Positions 1 to 8,227 of a DNA stretch of 64,000 nt are shown one piece after another (position 1 is the stretch's first letter; every line of letters begins with the position of its first letter). Location of the stretch: assembly GCF_001642835.1 (NCBI RefSeq), contig NZ_LXEI01000003.1, forward strand, positions 124,001 to 188,000, in the 5' to 3' direction. This DNA comes from Pseudotamlana agarivorans. Lineage in GTDB: Bacteria; Bacteroidota; Bacteroidia; Flavobacteriales; Flavobacteriaceae. The translations under genes and the position numbers were made by a program. The notes below the pieces were generated by a model. It made no database searches. It had not been told where the DNA came from and worked only from the letters and a program-made list of their open reading frames with translations.

Positions 1-24
1 AAATAAATCGTTTTTAATACTCAT
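1..24 (-). CDS. hemE: Uroporphyrinogen decarboxylase, N-terminal fragment (runs off left edge)
   Basis: Only the first eight codons are in the window. Read on the minus strand from an ATG at 22-24 they give MSIKNDLF, the characteristic opening of flavobacterial HemE. HemE decarboxylates uroporphyrinogen III to coproporphyrinogen III in the cytoplasm, the step after the HemC-HemD fusion encoded just upstream on the same strand. The hemA-hemCD-hemE order is usual in this family. The call rests on eight residues plus context, so it is probable rather than proven. Confidence 0.7.
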
Positions 25-85
25 TTTCTTGTTCCGCGAAAGCGGTAATCTTTTATCTGAAATCAGAAATCGTGTAAAACTACTA

Positions 86-116
86 GATAAATCATTTTTC
101 AAAAATGATATTTATC
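86..116. terminator. Inverted repeat between hemCD and hemE
   Basis: Arms 86-99 (GATAAATCATTTTT) and 101-116 (AAAAATGATATTTATC) pair imperfectly around a very short loop. It lies in the 211-base gap between the hemCD stop and the hemE start. It could attenuate read-through from hemCD or mark a separate hemE transcript. It lacks a GC-rich stem, so terminator is only one reading. Confidence 0.35.
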
Positions 117-235
117 ATAGTTTTAAATTCTCAACTAGAAAGTAGGTTCCCTATTTTGGGGGTACTTTAAAGTTTTAAATCTTTTTCGTTTCAGTGGTTA
201 TAAAATGTTTATTGCAGCCAAAAAATAGTTGCCTG

Positions 236-1813
236 TTAGGAAGTATAATGCGTGTTTACTAACTCAATTACACTTTCTACCGTTGGCACTTTAGCGATAC
301 GAACATCTTCAAAATGTTTTCTTGCTTCTTTAGCTGTGGTTTCACCAATACAGAATGCAATCACGTTCGATTTGTTATTTTGAACGAAACTTTCAACCGT
401 AGAAGGGCTGTAAAACATGACACTTTCTACAGAATCAGCAACTTTAAATCCGTCAAATTTAGTTTGATATGCTTCTACCTCGGTTACCTTAATGTTATTT
501 TCTTCTAGAATATTTGGTAAATCGTCTAGCCTTAAATCACTGCAAAAATACATGACTTCAGTACCTTCTAAATAATCAACTAAATAGGAGGCCAGTTTTT
601 TAGCGCTATTTTCGGAGTGCTTAACTTTTCCTATGGTATTTTCTACAAGGCGTTTGGTACGACGGCCTACACAGTAAATATTTTTAAATTGTAATTCCAA
701 GGCCGAGTAGTTTGTAATTAATGACTGTACGGCATTTTTACTGGTTATAATTACGTTTTCAACTTCGTTTTTTAGGAAACGTGGATGAATACGATTTAGG
801 CTTATTTTAATGAAATCGGAGCTTTCGCTTGCAATATTTTCATGGAATAATAAGCGTTGATCTTCGGTAAGAGATTTTGTAGAAAAGACCGTGGTTTTCT
901 TGCTGGATTTAATGTTATCCATCAATCGTTTACCTCCACGTTCAATTACAAAATCGGCGCAAAATTGGGCCATATCTTTATGTTCTCCTAGTTTTTTAAC
1001 TCGGGTGACATCAATACGTTTAGAGCCATCTTCGCTTAATAACACTCCTTTAAAGTGAATTTCTTCATCTTTAATATAGGCTAACGCGCCTATGGGAGCA
1101 GTACAGCCGCCTTCTAATTTATTTAAAAATTCGCGCTCAATACTGGTGCAAATTTCGGTTTCTTCATGGTTTAATTCGGCACAAGCGGTTTTAACGAATT
1201 CGTCATTTTCTAATGCTGTAATCATAATCGCACCTTGCGCAGGTGCTGGAATCATCCAATCTAGGTTAAAAGATTCTTCAGGACGAATGCCTATTCTACC
1301 AATACCTGCGGCAGCAAAAATAGCAGCGTTCCAATGCTCGTTATCTTGTAATTTTTGAAGGCGTGAATTGACATTACCTCTTAAATCTACAATGGTATGC
1401 GAAGGAAAGCGGTTAAGCCATTGTGCACGACGTCTTAAGCTCCCGGTGGCAATGACAGCTTTTTTTGAAGCTAAAAACTCTTCATTGTGTTTAAAAACTA
1501 GGGTGTCGTTAACATTGCCTCGTTTTAAAACGGCAGCCTGAATAATGCCTTTAGGTAGCACTGTAGGGACATCTTTTAAAGAGTGTACGGCAATATCGAT
1601 ATCATCATTAAGCATGGCAATATCAAGAGTTCTTGTAAAAATACCGGTGATGCCTAATTCATAAAGAGGCTTGTCTAAAACTAAATCGCCTGTAGATTTT
1701 ACAGGAACCAGTTTAGTTTTATGCCCAAGGGCTTCCAGTTGCGTTTTTACGATGTTGGCTTGCCATAGTGCTAATTCACTATCGCGCGTACCAATTCTTA
1801 TGGTTTTAGACAT
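236..1813 (-). CDS. hemC: Hydroxymethylbilane synthase fused to uroporphyrinogen-III synthase
   Basis: This 525-aa bifunctional heme enzyme polymerises four porphobilinogens to hydroxymethylbilane and cyclises it to uroporphyrinogen III in the cytosol. Residues 1-300 are HemC: the N-terminal IRIGTRDSELALWQA, the HSLKD motif near 77-81, the arginine cluster SLRRRAQ near 125, and the dipyrromethane cofactor cysteine in LEGGCTAP (C237). Residues about 305-525 are a HemD-like domain ending near SVIELVNTHY. A stand-alone HemC is about 310 aa, so the extra 215 residues match a whole HemD. The start codon lies inside the end of hemA (8-base overlap), so the two genes are translationally coupled. The fusion is common in Flavobacteriaceae. 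Confidence 0.95.
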   Translation of the reverse strand: MSKTIRIGTRDSELALWQANIVKTQLEALGHKTKLVPVKSTGDLVLDKPLYELGITGIFTRTLDIAMLNDDIDIAVHSLKDVPTVLPKGIIQAAVLKRGNVNDTLVFKHNEEFLASKKAVIATGSLRRRAQWLNRFPSHTIVDLRGNVNSRLQKLQDNEHWNAAIFAAAGIGRIGIRPEESFNLDWMIPAPAQGAIMITALENDEFVKTACAELNHEETEICTSIEREFLNKLEGGCTAPIGALAYIKDEEIHFKGVLLSEDGSKRIDVTRVKKLGEHKDMAQFCADFVIERGGKRLMDNIKSSKKTTVFSTKSLTEDQRLLFHENIASESSDFIKISLNRIHPRFLKNEVENVIITSKNAVQSLITNYSALELQFKNIYCVGRRTKRLVENTIGKVKHSENSAKKLASYLVDYLEGTEVMYFCSDLRLDDLPNILEENNIKVTEVEAYQTKFDGFKVADSVESVMFYSPSTVESFVQNNKSNVIAFCIGETTAKEARKHFEDVRIAKVPTVESVIELVNTHYTS

Positions 1814-3068
1814 TTTTTGTTGCGGGTTCTAACTGAAATACTTTTTTAATAAGTTCTAAACTATCGTCTGTAGAAATATTATCATCTTTAAGGTGATGAG
1901 CAAAGTGATTCGTTATTTTTTGAATGATGTTGTTGCTAATTAATTCGGCTTGTGCTTCATTAAAATCAACATTTTTTTTGCGTTGTGTGTCTAATTCTGC
2001 GGCAGCAAAATCAGATAATTTATGTTTTAATGCCTTAATGGTTGGTGCAAACTTTCTAGTTTCTAACCAACTTTTAAATTCGGCTTTAATTTCTTCAATA
2101 ATAACTTCAGCTGAAGGAATATGTGCTTTACGAGCTTCTAAAGTTTGATCGGTAATTTGAGATAAATGATCGAGGTGTACTAAATTGACATGATTTAATT
2201 CTTCAACATTAGAATCAACATTTTTAGGAATGGACAAATCTAATATTAAAAGCGGTTTTTCCGACTGAATGATATGTTTATCAATGGTAGGACGTTGTGC
2301 GCCGGTAGCTACAATTAAGATGTCTGTTTTGTTTATCTCTTCTTGTAAGTTGGCGTAATCTTTAACCACCAAATTGAATTTCCCAGCAATTTGCTCAGCT
2401 CTCGTTTTGGTTCGGTTAATTAGAGTAATGTGTTCGTTTTTAGTGTGTTTTACTAAATTTTCACAGGTGTTTCTTCCAATTTTACCCGTACCGAATAACA
2501 AGATGTTTTTATCTGAAACGTTTTCTATAGTGTTTAAGATATATTGAACAGATGCAAAGGACACCGATGTGGCTCCAGATGAAATGTCAGTTTCAGTTTT
2601 TATACGCTTACTCGCTTGTATAACCGCATTAACCAAACGCTCGGTATAGTTGTTTAATAAACCGTGTTTTCTAGAAAGTTTGGTGCTTGTTTTTAACTGA
2701 CTTATAATTTCAAAATCCCCTAAAATCTGACTATCTAAACCTGATCCCACACGAAACATGTGTGATATCGCCTCATTATTTTTATAGATGTAAGCCACGT
2801 TTTGAAACTCTTCAAGAGTGCCTCGGGTATTGTCACAAAGCAGCTGAATGAGTTGGAAAGGGTGTTCTGCAAAACCGTAAATTTCGGTACGGTTGCAGGT
2901 AGAAATAACCACAAGGCTTTCTATACCATTTTCTTTGGCTTGTTTTAGTAATGCTTGTTTGGCATCTTCGTCTAAGCTAAAGTGGCCTCTAATTTCGGCA
3001 TCGGCTTTTTTGTAACTTAAGCCAATAGCGTAAAAGTAAGAACCTCGTGATTTATTTTTATTGTGCAT
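1806..3068 (-). CDS. hemA: Glutamyl-tRNA reductase
   Basis: HemA is the first committed enzyme of C5-pathway tetrapyrrole synthesis. It reduces glutamyl-tRNA(Glu) to glutamate-1-semialdehyde using NADPH. The 420-aa product carries the catalytic cysteine in ISTCNRTEIYG (C58), the substrate-domain motif GLDSQILGDFEI, the NADPH-binding Rossmann stretch LLFGTGKIGRN, and a C-terminal dimerisation helix. Length is normal. It heads the hemA-hemCD(-hemE) operon, overlapping hemCD by 8 bases. A Bacteroidota -7 box (TATTTTTG on the minus strand, 3090-3097) lies just upstream of the ATG, and a perfect 20-bp palindrome (3191-3210) lies further up. Confidence 0.96.
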   Translation of the reverse strand: MHNKNKSRGSYFYAIGLSYKKADAEIRGHFSLDEDAKQALLKQAKENGIESLVVISTCNRTEIYGFAEHPFQLIQLLCDNTRGTLEEFQNVAYIYKNNEAISHMFRVGSGLDSQILGDFEIISQLKTSTKLSRKHGLLNNYTERLVNAVIQASKRIKTETDISSGATSVSFASVQYILNTIENVSDKNILLFGTGKIGRNTCENLVKHTKNEHITLINRTKTRAEQIAGKFNLVVKDYANLQEEINKTDILIVATGAQRPTIDKHIIQSEKPLLILDLSIPKNVDSNVEELNHVNLVHLDHLSQITDQTLEARKAHIPSAEVIIEEIKAEFKSWLETRKFAPTIKALKHKLSDFAAAELDTQRKKNVDFNEAQAELISNNIIQKITNHFAHHLKDDNISTDDSLELIKKVFQLEPATKNV

Positions 3069-3089
3069 GCTGGTCGCTGAAATATGTCA

Positions 3090-3097
3090 CAAAAATA
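3090..3097 (-). promoter_or_regulatory. -7 promoter element of hemA
   Basis: On the minus strand this reads TATTTTTG, a full match to the Bacteroidota housekeeping -7 consensus TAnnTTTG. It lies 22 bases upstream of the hemA ATG, giving a short leader. No clear -33 TTTG was identified at the ideal spacing. Confidence 0.5.
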
Positions 3098-3190
3098 TGT
3101 TCCTGCCATCAGATAAAATAACGCTAGAAGAACTTTAAGTGTCGTTTGTGGTTTTTTAGCGATGTTTTTTAGGGATATTGAGGAAATATG

Positions 3191-3210
3191 CTATTTTAGT
3201 ACTAAAATAG
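3191..3210. promoter_or_regulatory. Perfect 20-bp palindrome in the hemA/araC intergenic region (candidate operator)
   Basis: CTATTTTAGT is followed directly by its exact reverse complement ACTAAAATAG. The site lies between the divergent hemA (start 3068) and AraC gene (start 3257), upstream of both. A perfect even-spaced palindrome suits a dimeric helix-turn-helix protein better than an AraC protein, which usually binds direct repeats. Its TTTTAG/CTAAAA half-sites resemble those of the inverted repeat at 56619-56640 upstream of a DtxR-type regulator, suggesting a metal-responsive protein. This is an inference from shape only. Confidence 0.5.
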
Positions 3211-3256
3211 GGTCATTGTAGCTTATTAGTTTAGAATCAATCTAAATAAAACAGAT

Positions 3257-4156
3257 ATGAATCAGGAATTGAATAGCGAGAAAAGTATCGCTAAAAGTAC
3301 TTTTAATGAAACCTCTGTTGAGGATGGTGTTATCGTGCTTACTTTTAAAAATGAAGCCAGTGAAGTGCAATCGGCTGTAAAAGATATAGATAGTGATTAT
3401 ATTCAATTTCATTTTTGTGTAAAGGGTTCTAGTCAGTTTTTATTTAATGAAGGCCGTTACAAATTAAATATCCTAGAAGAAAATTCGTTGTTGCTCTATA
3501 ATCCGCAACGCGATTTGCCAATCCATTTAGAAATTAATCCGCACTCATGGATGGTTTCCATTTTAATTTCCATTAAAAAGTTTCATGGTTTCTTTTCACA
3601 CGAGGCCGATTATATAACTTTTTTAAGTGAAGACAATCGCGATAAAAAATACTATAAAGATGGTGTGATTACCCCTTCCATGGCCATTGTCCTTAATCAG
3701 CTCATCAATTATAATTTGAATCAATCTATTAAAGAACTTTATTTTAAAGGTAAGGCTTATGAGTTGTTAAGCTTGTATTTTAATAGAAGTGAAGATGCCG
3801 ATGTGGAACAGTGTCCGTTTTTAGTTGATGAAACCAATGTGATAAAAATACGTAAGGCTAAAGATATTATTGTGGCTCGTATGGCAGAACCGCCTAGTCT
3901 ACAAGAACTCGCCGATGAAATTGGTTTGAGTTTGAAAAAGCTAAAAGAAGGATTTAAGCAAATTTATGGCGATTCAGTTTTTAGTTTTCTTTTCGACTAT
4001 AAAATGGAAGTAGCCCGAAAATTATTGGAATCGGGTGAAAATAATGTCAATGAAGTGGGATTAAAAGTGGGGTACAGTGCTTCCAGCCATTTCATTTCGG
4101 CCTTTAAAAAGAAGTATGGTACGACACCAAAAAAATATATTATGTCATTGAACTGA
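3257..4156 (+). CDS. AraC-family transcriptional regulator (PchR-like)
   Basis: The 299-aa protein has an N-terminal ligand-sensing half (about 1-190) and a C-terminal AraC DNA-binding domain (about 200-299). The first helix-turn-helix is around PPSLQELADEIGLSLKKLKEGF, and the second ends in the family signature GYSASSHFISAFKKKYGTTPKKY. The layout resembles siderophore-responsive PchR-type regulators. It is divergent from hemA and precedes hemH/hemJ, so a role in iron or heme gene control is plausible but inferred. The stop codon lies within the left arm of a long inverted repeat (4149-4224). Confidence 0.85.
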   Translation: MNQELNSEKSIAKSTFNETSVEDGVIVLTFKNEASEVQSAVKDIDSDYIQFHFCVKGSSQFLFNEGRYKLNILEENSLLLYNPQRDLPIHLEINPHSWMVSILISIKKFHGFFSHEADYITFLSEDNRDKKYYKDGVITPSMAIVLNQLINYNLNQSIKELYFKGKAYELLSLYFNRSEDADVEQCPFLVDETNVIKIRKAKDIIVARMAEPPSLQELADEIGLSLKKLKEGFKQIYGDSVFSFLFDYKMEVARKLLESGENNVNEVGLKVGYSASSHFISAFKKKYGTTPKKYIMSLN

Positions 4157-4224
4157 TTTAGACTTTTTCTTATGCTAAAAAAATGTCCTTTTTCGCTTAA
4201 ACACAAAAAGCCTAAATCAGTTCA
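4149..4224. repeat. Long inverted repeat spanning the AraC gene stop codon
   Basis: The left arm begins TGAACTGATTTAG (4149) and continues to about 4168. The right arm ends CTAAATCAGTTCA (4224) and starts about 4205. Thirteen outer base pairs are perfect, followed by a mismatch and about five more, with a loop near 36 bases. It ends about 20 bases before the next small gene. It could be a bidirectional transcription barrier or an mRNA-stabilising hairpin. It is not followed by a clean U-tract. Confidence 0.6.
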
Positions 4225-4250
4225 TTAAGTTGAATTTAAATTTGATGAAT

Positions 4251-4415
4251 ATGAAATATTTAACTCCAGAAATTGCCGCTTTTTATGAGCAAGCGTCAAA
4301 GAAATCTTTAGTGCAATCTAATACCTCTTGTGGCATCTTTCAAGCTTGTGAATACAATAATAAAGACCAAGAAGCTTATCAACAATATTTAGAGCGTCAA
4401 TTACGTAAAGATTAA
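4251..4415 (+). CDS. Small uncharacterised protein (54 aa)
   Basis: The reading frame starts at ATG 4251 (MKYLTPEIAAFYEQ); an ATG two codons upstream (4245) and a TTG at 4230 are also in frame. It is hydrophilic and acidic/glutamine-rich at the C-terminus (QQYLERQLRKD), with two cysteines in NTSCGIFQACEYN. No signal peptide or membrane segment is present. It sits between the AraC regulator and the hemH side of the heme region. I do not recognise a family. Composition and codon use look coding. Confidence 0.55.
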   Translation: MKYLTPEIAAFYEQASKKSLVQSNTSCGIFQACEYNNKDQEAYQQYLERQLRKD

Positions 4416-4915
4416 TGTCGCTTTAATACCATTCTTCATTAATACAAAACTCATGCTTAAAGTTCTGTAACATAGTTTTGTATGAAAAAACTTTCTGAAA
4501 ATTACCTTTCATCGATTTTTTTAAAGGATAATCCTACTTGTATCAGTTTTTGCCTATATTGGTGTAGTACAAATTGTTAGAGCAACTAGCTAACGAATGT
4601 TTAAAATGATACTGAAAGGTTTTAGAATTCAGATTTATTTTAAATGAACATTCACTCCCTCATCCGCTAGGTAAACACCAATTGAACTTGAATGCGTTTT
4701 ATAATTCGTTTTCATCTCTCTCAATTTCGGTAAAATTAAAAACAACCTTTTTGGACTGTTTTATTTTATTTGAATTGATTCTGAAAGCATAAAAAAGTAT
4801 AAGACGGGTTTCGATAAGTTTATTGGTAAAAAGTGAAAAATTTAATCAACTAAATTATACTAACCAAGTAAGTTTAATAGCCACCAACACTATTAACTTG
4901 CATTAAACCCAAATT
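4416..4915. other. Intergenic region, 500 bases, with a short inverted repeat
   Basis: There is no substantial gene. A perfect 10-bp inverted repeat ATACAAAACT (4442-4451) / AGTTTTGTAT (4474-4483) overlaps the ATG of a tiny open frame (4482-4580). The rest (4580-4915) is AT-rich with no convincing feature beyond presumptive promoter sequence for the lipoprotein gene that follows. Confidence 0.6.
4482..4580 (+). CDS. Possible 32-aa Cys-rich microprotein (speculative)
   Basis: ATG at 4482 opens a 32-codon frame beginning MKKLSENYLSSIF. It carries four cysteines in its last 13 residues (one in CISF, then FCLYW, WCS and a terminal C). Its start codon is in the right arm of a perfect 10-bp inverted repeat. 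No promoter or homolog is recognised, and an ORF of this length is expected by chance in AT-rich DNA. It is listed only because of the start-codon hairpin. Confidence 0.15.
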   Translation: MKKLSENYLSSIFLKDNPTCISFCLYWCSTNC

Positions 4916-4918
4916 ATG

Positions 4919-5665
4919 ATGAGAACTTTACTAAAAACCCTATTAATTTTTTGTGTGATTGTATCATGTAAAACAAACGGATCGGAAACGAAAGTTTCAA
5001 AAAACTGCGATTTGTTTCAAATAGGAAATTATAAATTTTTTAACCCGAGAGTTTATGAACACCCTGTAATTTTTGAAAAAGGGAATCATAATTTACTTAA
5101 CAAGGATTTTACTCCAGTTTGGTATAATGGCTATTGCGCCGAGAATTTACCATCACATTTTGCGACCAAGGATGAATACCTTAAATACATCCCTACGGCT
5201 CGTATTAATAAGGAAGGCCGCGCACCATTCGATTCTTTTTATGAAGTTAATAAAAACAGTGTAAAAGGTAAGCCAGGTTTATATCACGACGATTATCACT
5301 TGCTGTTTAGAGGTACCGTGAGTGTGAAGCATTTGAAATCGGATAAAGAATACCTTCTAGTTGCTGGAAAAAACTACATCCTAAAAGAAGAAGATTACGA
5401 TAAAAATACTGAGTTTTATGAGCCTAGTGTAAAAACCATGTTTGCTTATTTATTAGAAGATGGGGTTTACAAATCGGTAGATATCGATTATGTGTTAGGA
5501 AACTTTACTAAAGCACAACACGATAAAGTTTTTGAAGTTTTAAATGTGAAAAACTTAGTGAATTCAGTATGTGTTGAAAGTGTAAATACACAAGGTAAGC
5601 CAAATTTTGATAGTGCTTCATTACCTAAATGGGTGTATGATAAATCATCGGTGAGCGATTATTAA
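4919..5665 (+). CDS. Uncharacterised lipoprotein
   Basis: The protein is about 248 aa and starts MRTLLKTLL. It has a lipoprotein signal peptide with lipobox VIVSC, so the mature N-terminal cysteine is about residue 18. An ATG one codon earlier (4916) is equally usable. The mature part is rich in Tyr, Asp and Lys and has cysteines near the ends (NCDLF, GYCAEN, SVCVES). No domain is recognised. It lies between the AraC/small-protein pair and hemH and is followed by a terminator, so it is probably transcribed alone. Location is likely periplasmic face of inner or outer membrane. Confidence 0.7.
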   Translation: MRTLLKTLLIFCVIVSCKTNGSETKVSKNCDLFQIGNYKFFNPRVYEHPVIFEKGNHNLLNKDFTPVWYNGYCAENLPSHFATKDEYLKYIPTARINKEGRAPFDSFYEVNKNSVKGKPGLYHDDYHLLFRGTVSVKHLKSDKEYLLVAGKNYILKEEDYDKNTEFYEPSVKTMFAYLLEDGVYKSVDIDYVLGNFTKAQHDKVFEVLNVKNLVNSVCVESVNTQGKPNFDSASLPKWVYDKSSVSDY

Positions 5666-5712
5666 TAAGAACTGCGCTATCAGTTTATAACTGATTATCT
5701 AGAATATAAATT

Positions 5713-5741
5713 AAAGCTTCACTTTTGTGGAGCTTTTTTTT
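5713..5741 (+). terminator. Rho-independent terminator after the lipoprotein gene
   Basis: The stem AAAGCTTCAC pairs with GTGGAGCTTT around a short T-rich loop, followed by a run of eight T. It lies 48 bases after the lipoprotein stop codon. Confidence 0.75.
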
Positions 5742-5818
5742 GTCTGTCTTTGTCCTTAACTAAATTTTAAGGGCTATTACAATTAACTATTGTATTTTTG
5801 TAGCAATTAAAAAAATTG

Positions 5819-6844
5819 ATGAAAAAAGGCGTATTACTTGTAAATTTAGGTTCTCCCGATAGTCCGGAGCCTAAAGATGTTAAAAGATATTTAGGCGAAT
5901 TTTTAATGGATGAGCGCGTTATAGATATTCCCCTAGTTGCTAGAACGGCACTTGTAAAAGGAATTATTTTAAAAACACGTCCGAAAGCATCGGCAGCAGC
6001 CTACAAGAAAATATGGTGGGACGAAGGTTCGCCCTTAATCGTAATTTCGGAAAGACTTCAAAAAGGTATTCAGAAACAAGTAGATGTTCCCGTAGCCTTA
6101 GCCATGCGTTATGGAAGTATGACCATTAAAAAAGGGCTTCAGGAATTGGTAGATCAAGGTGTTGATGAGGTTTTGCTTTTTCCACTATACCCACAGTTTG
6201 CCATGGCTACCACCGAAACCATCACAGTTTTGGCTGAAGAAATTCGTCAGGCATTCTTTCCTAATTTAAAAATAGAATCTGTTCCCGCTTTTTACAACAA
6301 ACCTGATTATATAGAAGTGCTATCAAATTCTGTAAAGAGACATTTGGAAGGTAAGCAAATCGATCATTTATTGTTTTCGTATCACGGGGTTCCAGAGCGT
6401 CATATTAGAAAAAGTGATGTCACCAAATCGCATTGTAAAATTGATGGGAGTTGTTGTGCTACGCCAAGTAAAGCCCACGAATTTTGTTACAGACACCAAT
6501 GCCTGGAGGTTACTCGTTTAGTTGCCGAAAAACTGAATCTGAAAGAAGGTACCTTTTCTACATCCTTTCAATCCCGTTTAGGATTCGATCCTTGGTTATT
6601 GCCTTATACCGATAGAACCATAGAGCGTTTAGGGAAAAATGGCATAAAAAATATGGCTATAGTAACACCTGCTTTTGTTAGCGATTGTTTAGAAACGCTT
6701 GAAGAAATAGCCATGGAGGGTCAAGAAATCTTTCATGAAATGGGTGGAAAGGAATTTACGACCATCCCTTGTTTGAATGATGATAAACCTTTTGTAGATT
6801 TATTGTCTAACTGGATCAACACCTGGGTAACGCCACAAGCATAA
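5819..6844 (+). CDS. hemH: Ferrochelatase
   Basis: HemH inserts Fe2+ into protoporphyrin IX in the last step of protoheme synthesis. The 341-aa protein starts at ATG 5819 (MKKGVLLVNLGSPDSP); a TTG just before is an unlikely start. The catalytic histidine is in LLFSYHGVPERHI (H189) and the conserved acidic motif is SDCLETLEEI. Cysteines in GSCCATPS and FCYRHQC could form a cluster or be structural. A -7 box TATTTTTG lies at 5793-5800. A MATE transporter follows 8 bases later and HemJ after that, so hemH-mate-hemJ probably form one transcript. Confidence 0.95.
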   Translation: MKKGVLLVNLGSPDSPEPKDVKRYLGEFLMDERVIDIPLVARTALVKGIILKTRPKASAAAYKKIWWDEGSPLIVISERLQKGIQKQVDVPVALAMRYGSMTIKKGLQELVDQGVDEVLLFPLYPQFAMATTETITVLAEEIRQAFFPNLKIESVPAFYNKPDYIEVLSNSVKRHLEGKQIDHLLFSYHGVPERHIRKSDVTKSHCKIDGSCCATPSKAHEFCYRHQCLEVTRLVAEKLNLKEGTFSTSFQSRLGFDPWLLPYTDRTIERLGKNGIKNMAIVTPAFVSDCLETLEEIAMEGQEIFHEMGGKEFTTIPCLNDDKPFVDLLSNWINTWVTPQA

Positions 6845-6852
6845 ATTAAATT

Positions 6853-8205
6853 ATGGCAAAAATATCATCTCAAGACTTAGGGTCGCAGCCCATAGGAAAG
6901 CTTTTAATAAGACAAGCGGTTCCGGCGGCCATAGGAATTTTGGTGATGTCTTTAAATATATTAGTTGATACGATTTTCGTAGGCCACTGGATCGGGGTAA
7001 CCGCTATTGCAGCTATAAATGTTGTACTTCCGGTGTCTTTCTTTATTGCTGCTTTAGGTATGGCCATTGGTATAGGTGGTTCGTCCATTATATCTCGAGC
7101 ACTCGGGGCATCAAACCACAAAAAAGCCCTTAAGACTTTTGGCAATCAAATCACCTTAACCTTATTGCTGTGTTGCACTTTTGTTTTTGTGGGATTGCTT
7201 TATCAAGATGCTATCATTCATTCTTTTGGAGGTAAAGGCGCTATTTTTGAGCCTGCAAAAATTTATTACCGTATTGTGCTTTATGGTGTGCCTATTTTAG
7301 CTTTAAGCATGATGGGTAATACGGTTATTCGTGCTGAAGGCAAACCCAAGTTTGGTATGTATGCCATGATGATTCCGTCGGTAAGTAATTTGCTTTTAGA
7401 TTACCTTTTTATAAATGTATTAGACTTAGGTATGGCGGGAGCTGCCTGGGCGACGACCTTATCATACGTATTTTGTTTTGCCTTTATTTTATGGTTTTTC
7501 TTATCGAAACATTCCGAACTTAAATTAAATTTTTCGCATTTCAGATTGCACCTCAGTGAGGTTAAAGAAATAAGTTCTTTAGGTTTTGTCACTTTAGCTA
7601 GACAAGCTGTTGTAAGTGTTACCTATTTGTTTATGAATAATATTCTGTATGAATTAGGTGGTGTTAATTCGGTTACCGCTTACGCGATTGTTGGTCGCAT
7701 GCTTATGTTTGCTATGTTTCCTGTTTTAGGTGTTACCCAAGGTTTCTTGCCTATTGCTGGCTTTAATTATGGTGCTCAACAGTACAATCGTGTTAAACAA
7801 TCCATTTATATCGCTATTAAATATGCATCGCTTTTAGCGACCTTAGTGTTTATAGTATTAATGACTTTTCCAGATGCGATCACTAAAATGTTTACTACCG
7901 ATGCCGAGGTGATAAAAGAGACACCAAGTGCCATGCGATGGGTATTTGCGGCGACACCCATAATAGCACTGCAGCTTATTGGAGCCGCTTATTTTCAAGC
8001 TATAGGGAAGGCTAAGCCGGCGTTGTTACTAACCTTAACACGACAGGGCTTTTTCTTTATTCCGCTTATTTTTATTTTACCACAATTTTATGGGGAACTA
8101 GGCGTATGGATTTCTTTTCCTATTGCCGATACCTTGGCTACGATTGTTACGGCCTATTTTTTGAATCGTGAAATTGTTAAGACATTAAATCCGATTAAAG
8201 ACTGA
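6853..8205 (+). CDS. MATE-family efflux transporter
   Basis: The 450-aa polytopic membrane protein has about twelve predicted transmembrane helices and internal two-fold MATE symmetry. Motifs include SLNILVDTIFVGHWIG in helix 1-2, GIGGSSIISRALG, and PVLGVTQGFLPIAGFNYGA in the second half. MATE proteins export cationic drugs or metabolites by Na+ or H+ antiport. The start is 8 bases after hemH and the stop is 22 bases before hemJ, so it is embedded in the heme operon. Whether it moves a heme precursor or an unrelated compound cannot be told from sequence. Confidence 0.9.
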   Translation: MAKISSQDLGSQPIGKLLIRQAVPAAIGILVMSLNILVDTIFVGHWIGVTAIAAINVVLPVSFFIAALGMAIGIGGSSIISRALGASNHKKALKTFGNQITLTLLLCCTFVFVGLLYQDAIIHSFGGKGAIFEPAKIYYRIVLYGVPILALSMMGNTVIRAEGKPKFGMYAMMIPSVSNLLLDYLFINVLDLGMAGAAWATTLSYVFCFAFILWFFLSKHSELKLNFSHFRLHLSEVKEISSLGFVTLARQAVVSVTYLFMNNILYELGGVNSVTAYAIVGRMLMFAMFPVLGVTQGFLPIAGFNYGAQQYNRVKQSIYIAIKYASLLATLVFIVLMTFPDAITKMFTTDAEVIKETPSAMRWVFAATPIIALQLIGAAYFQAIGKAKPALLLTLTRQGFFFIPLIFILPQFYGELGVWISFPIADTLATIVTAYFLNREIVKTLNPIKD

Positions 8206-8227
8206 AAATACATCTACTATTTTAATT

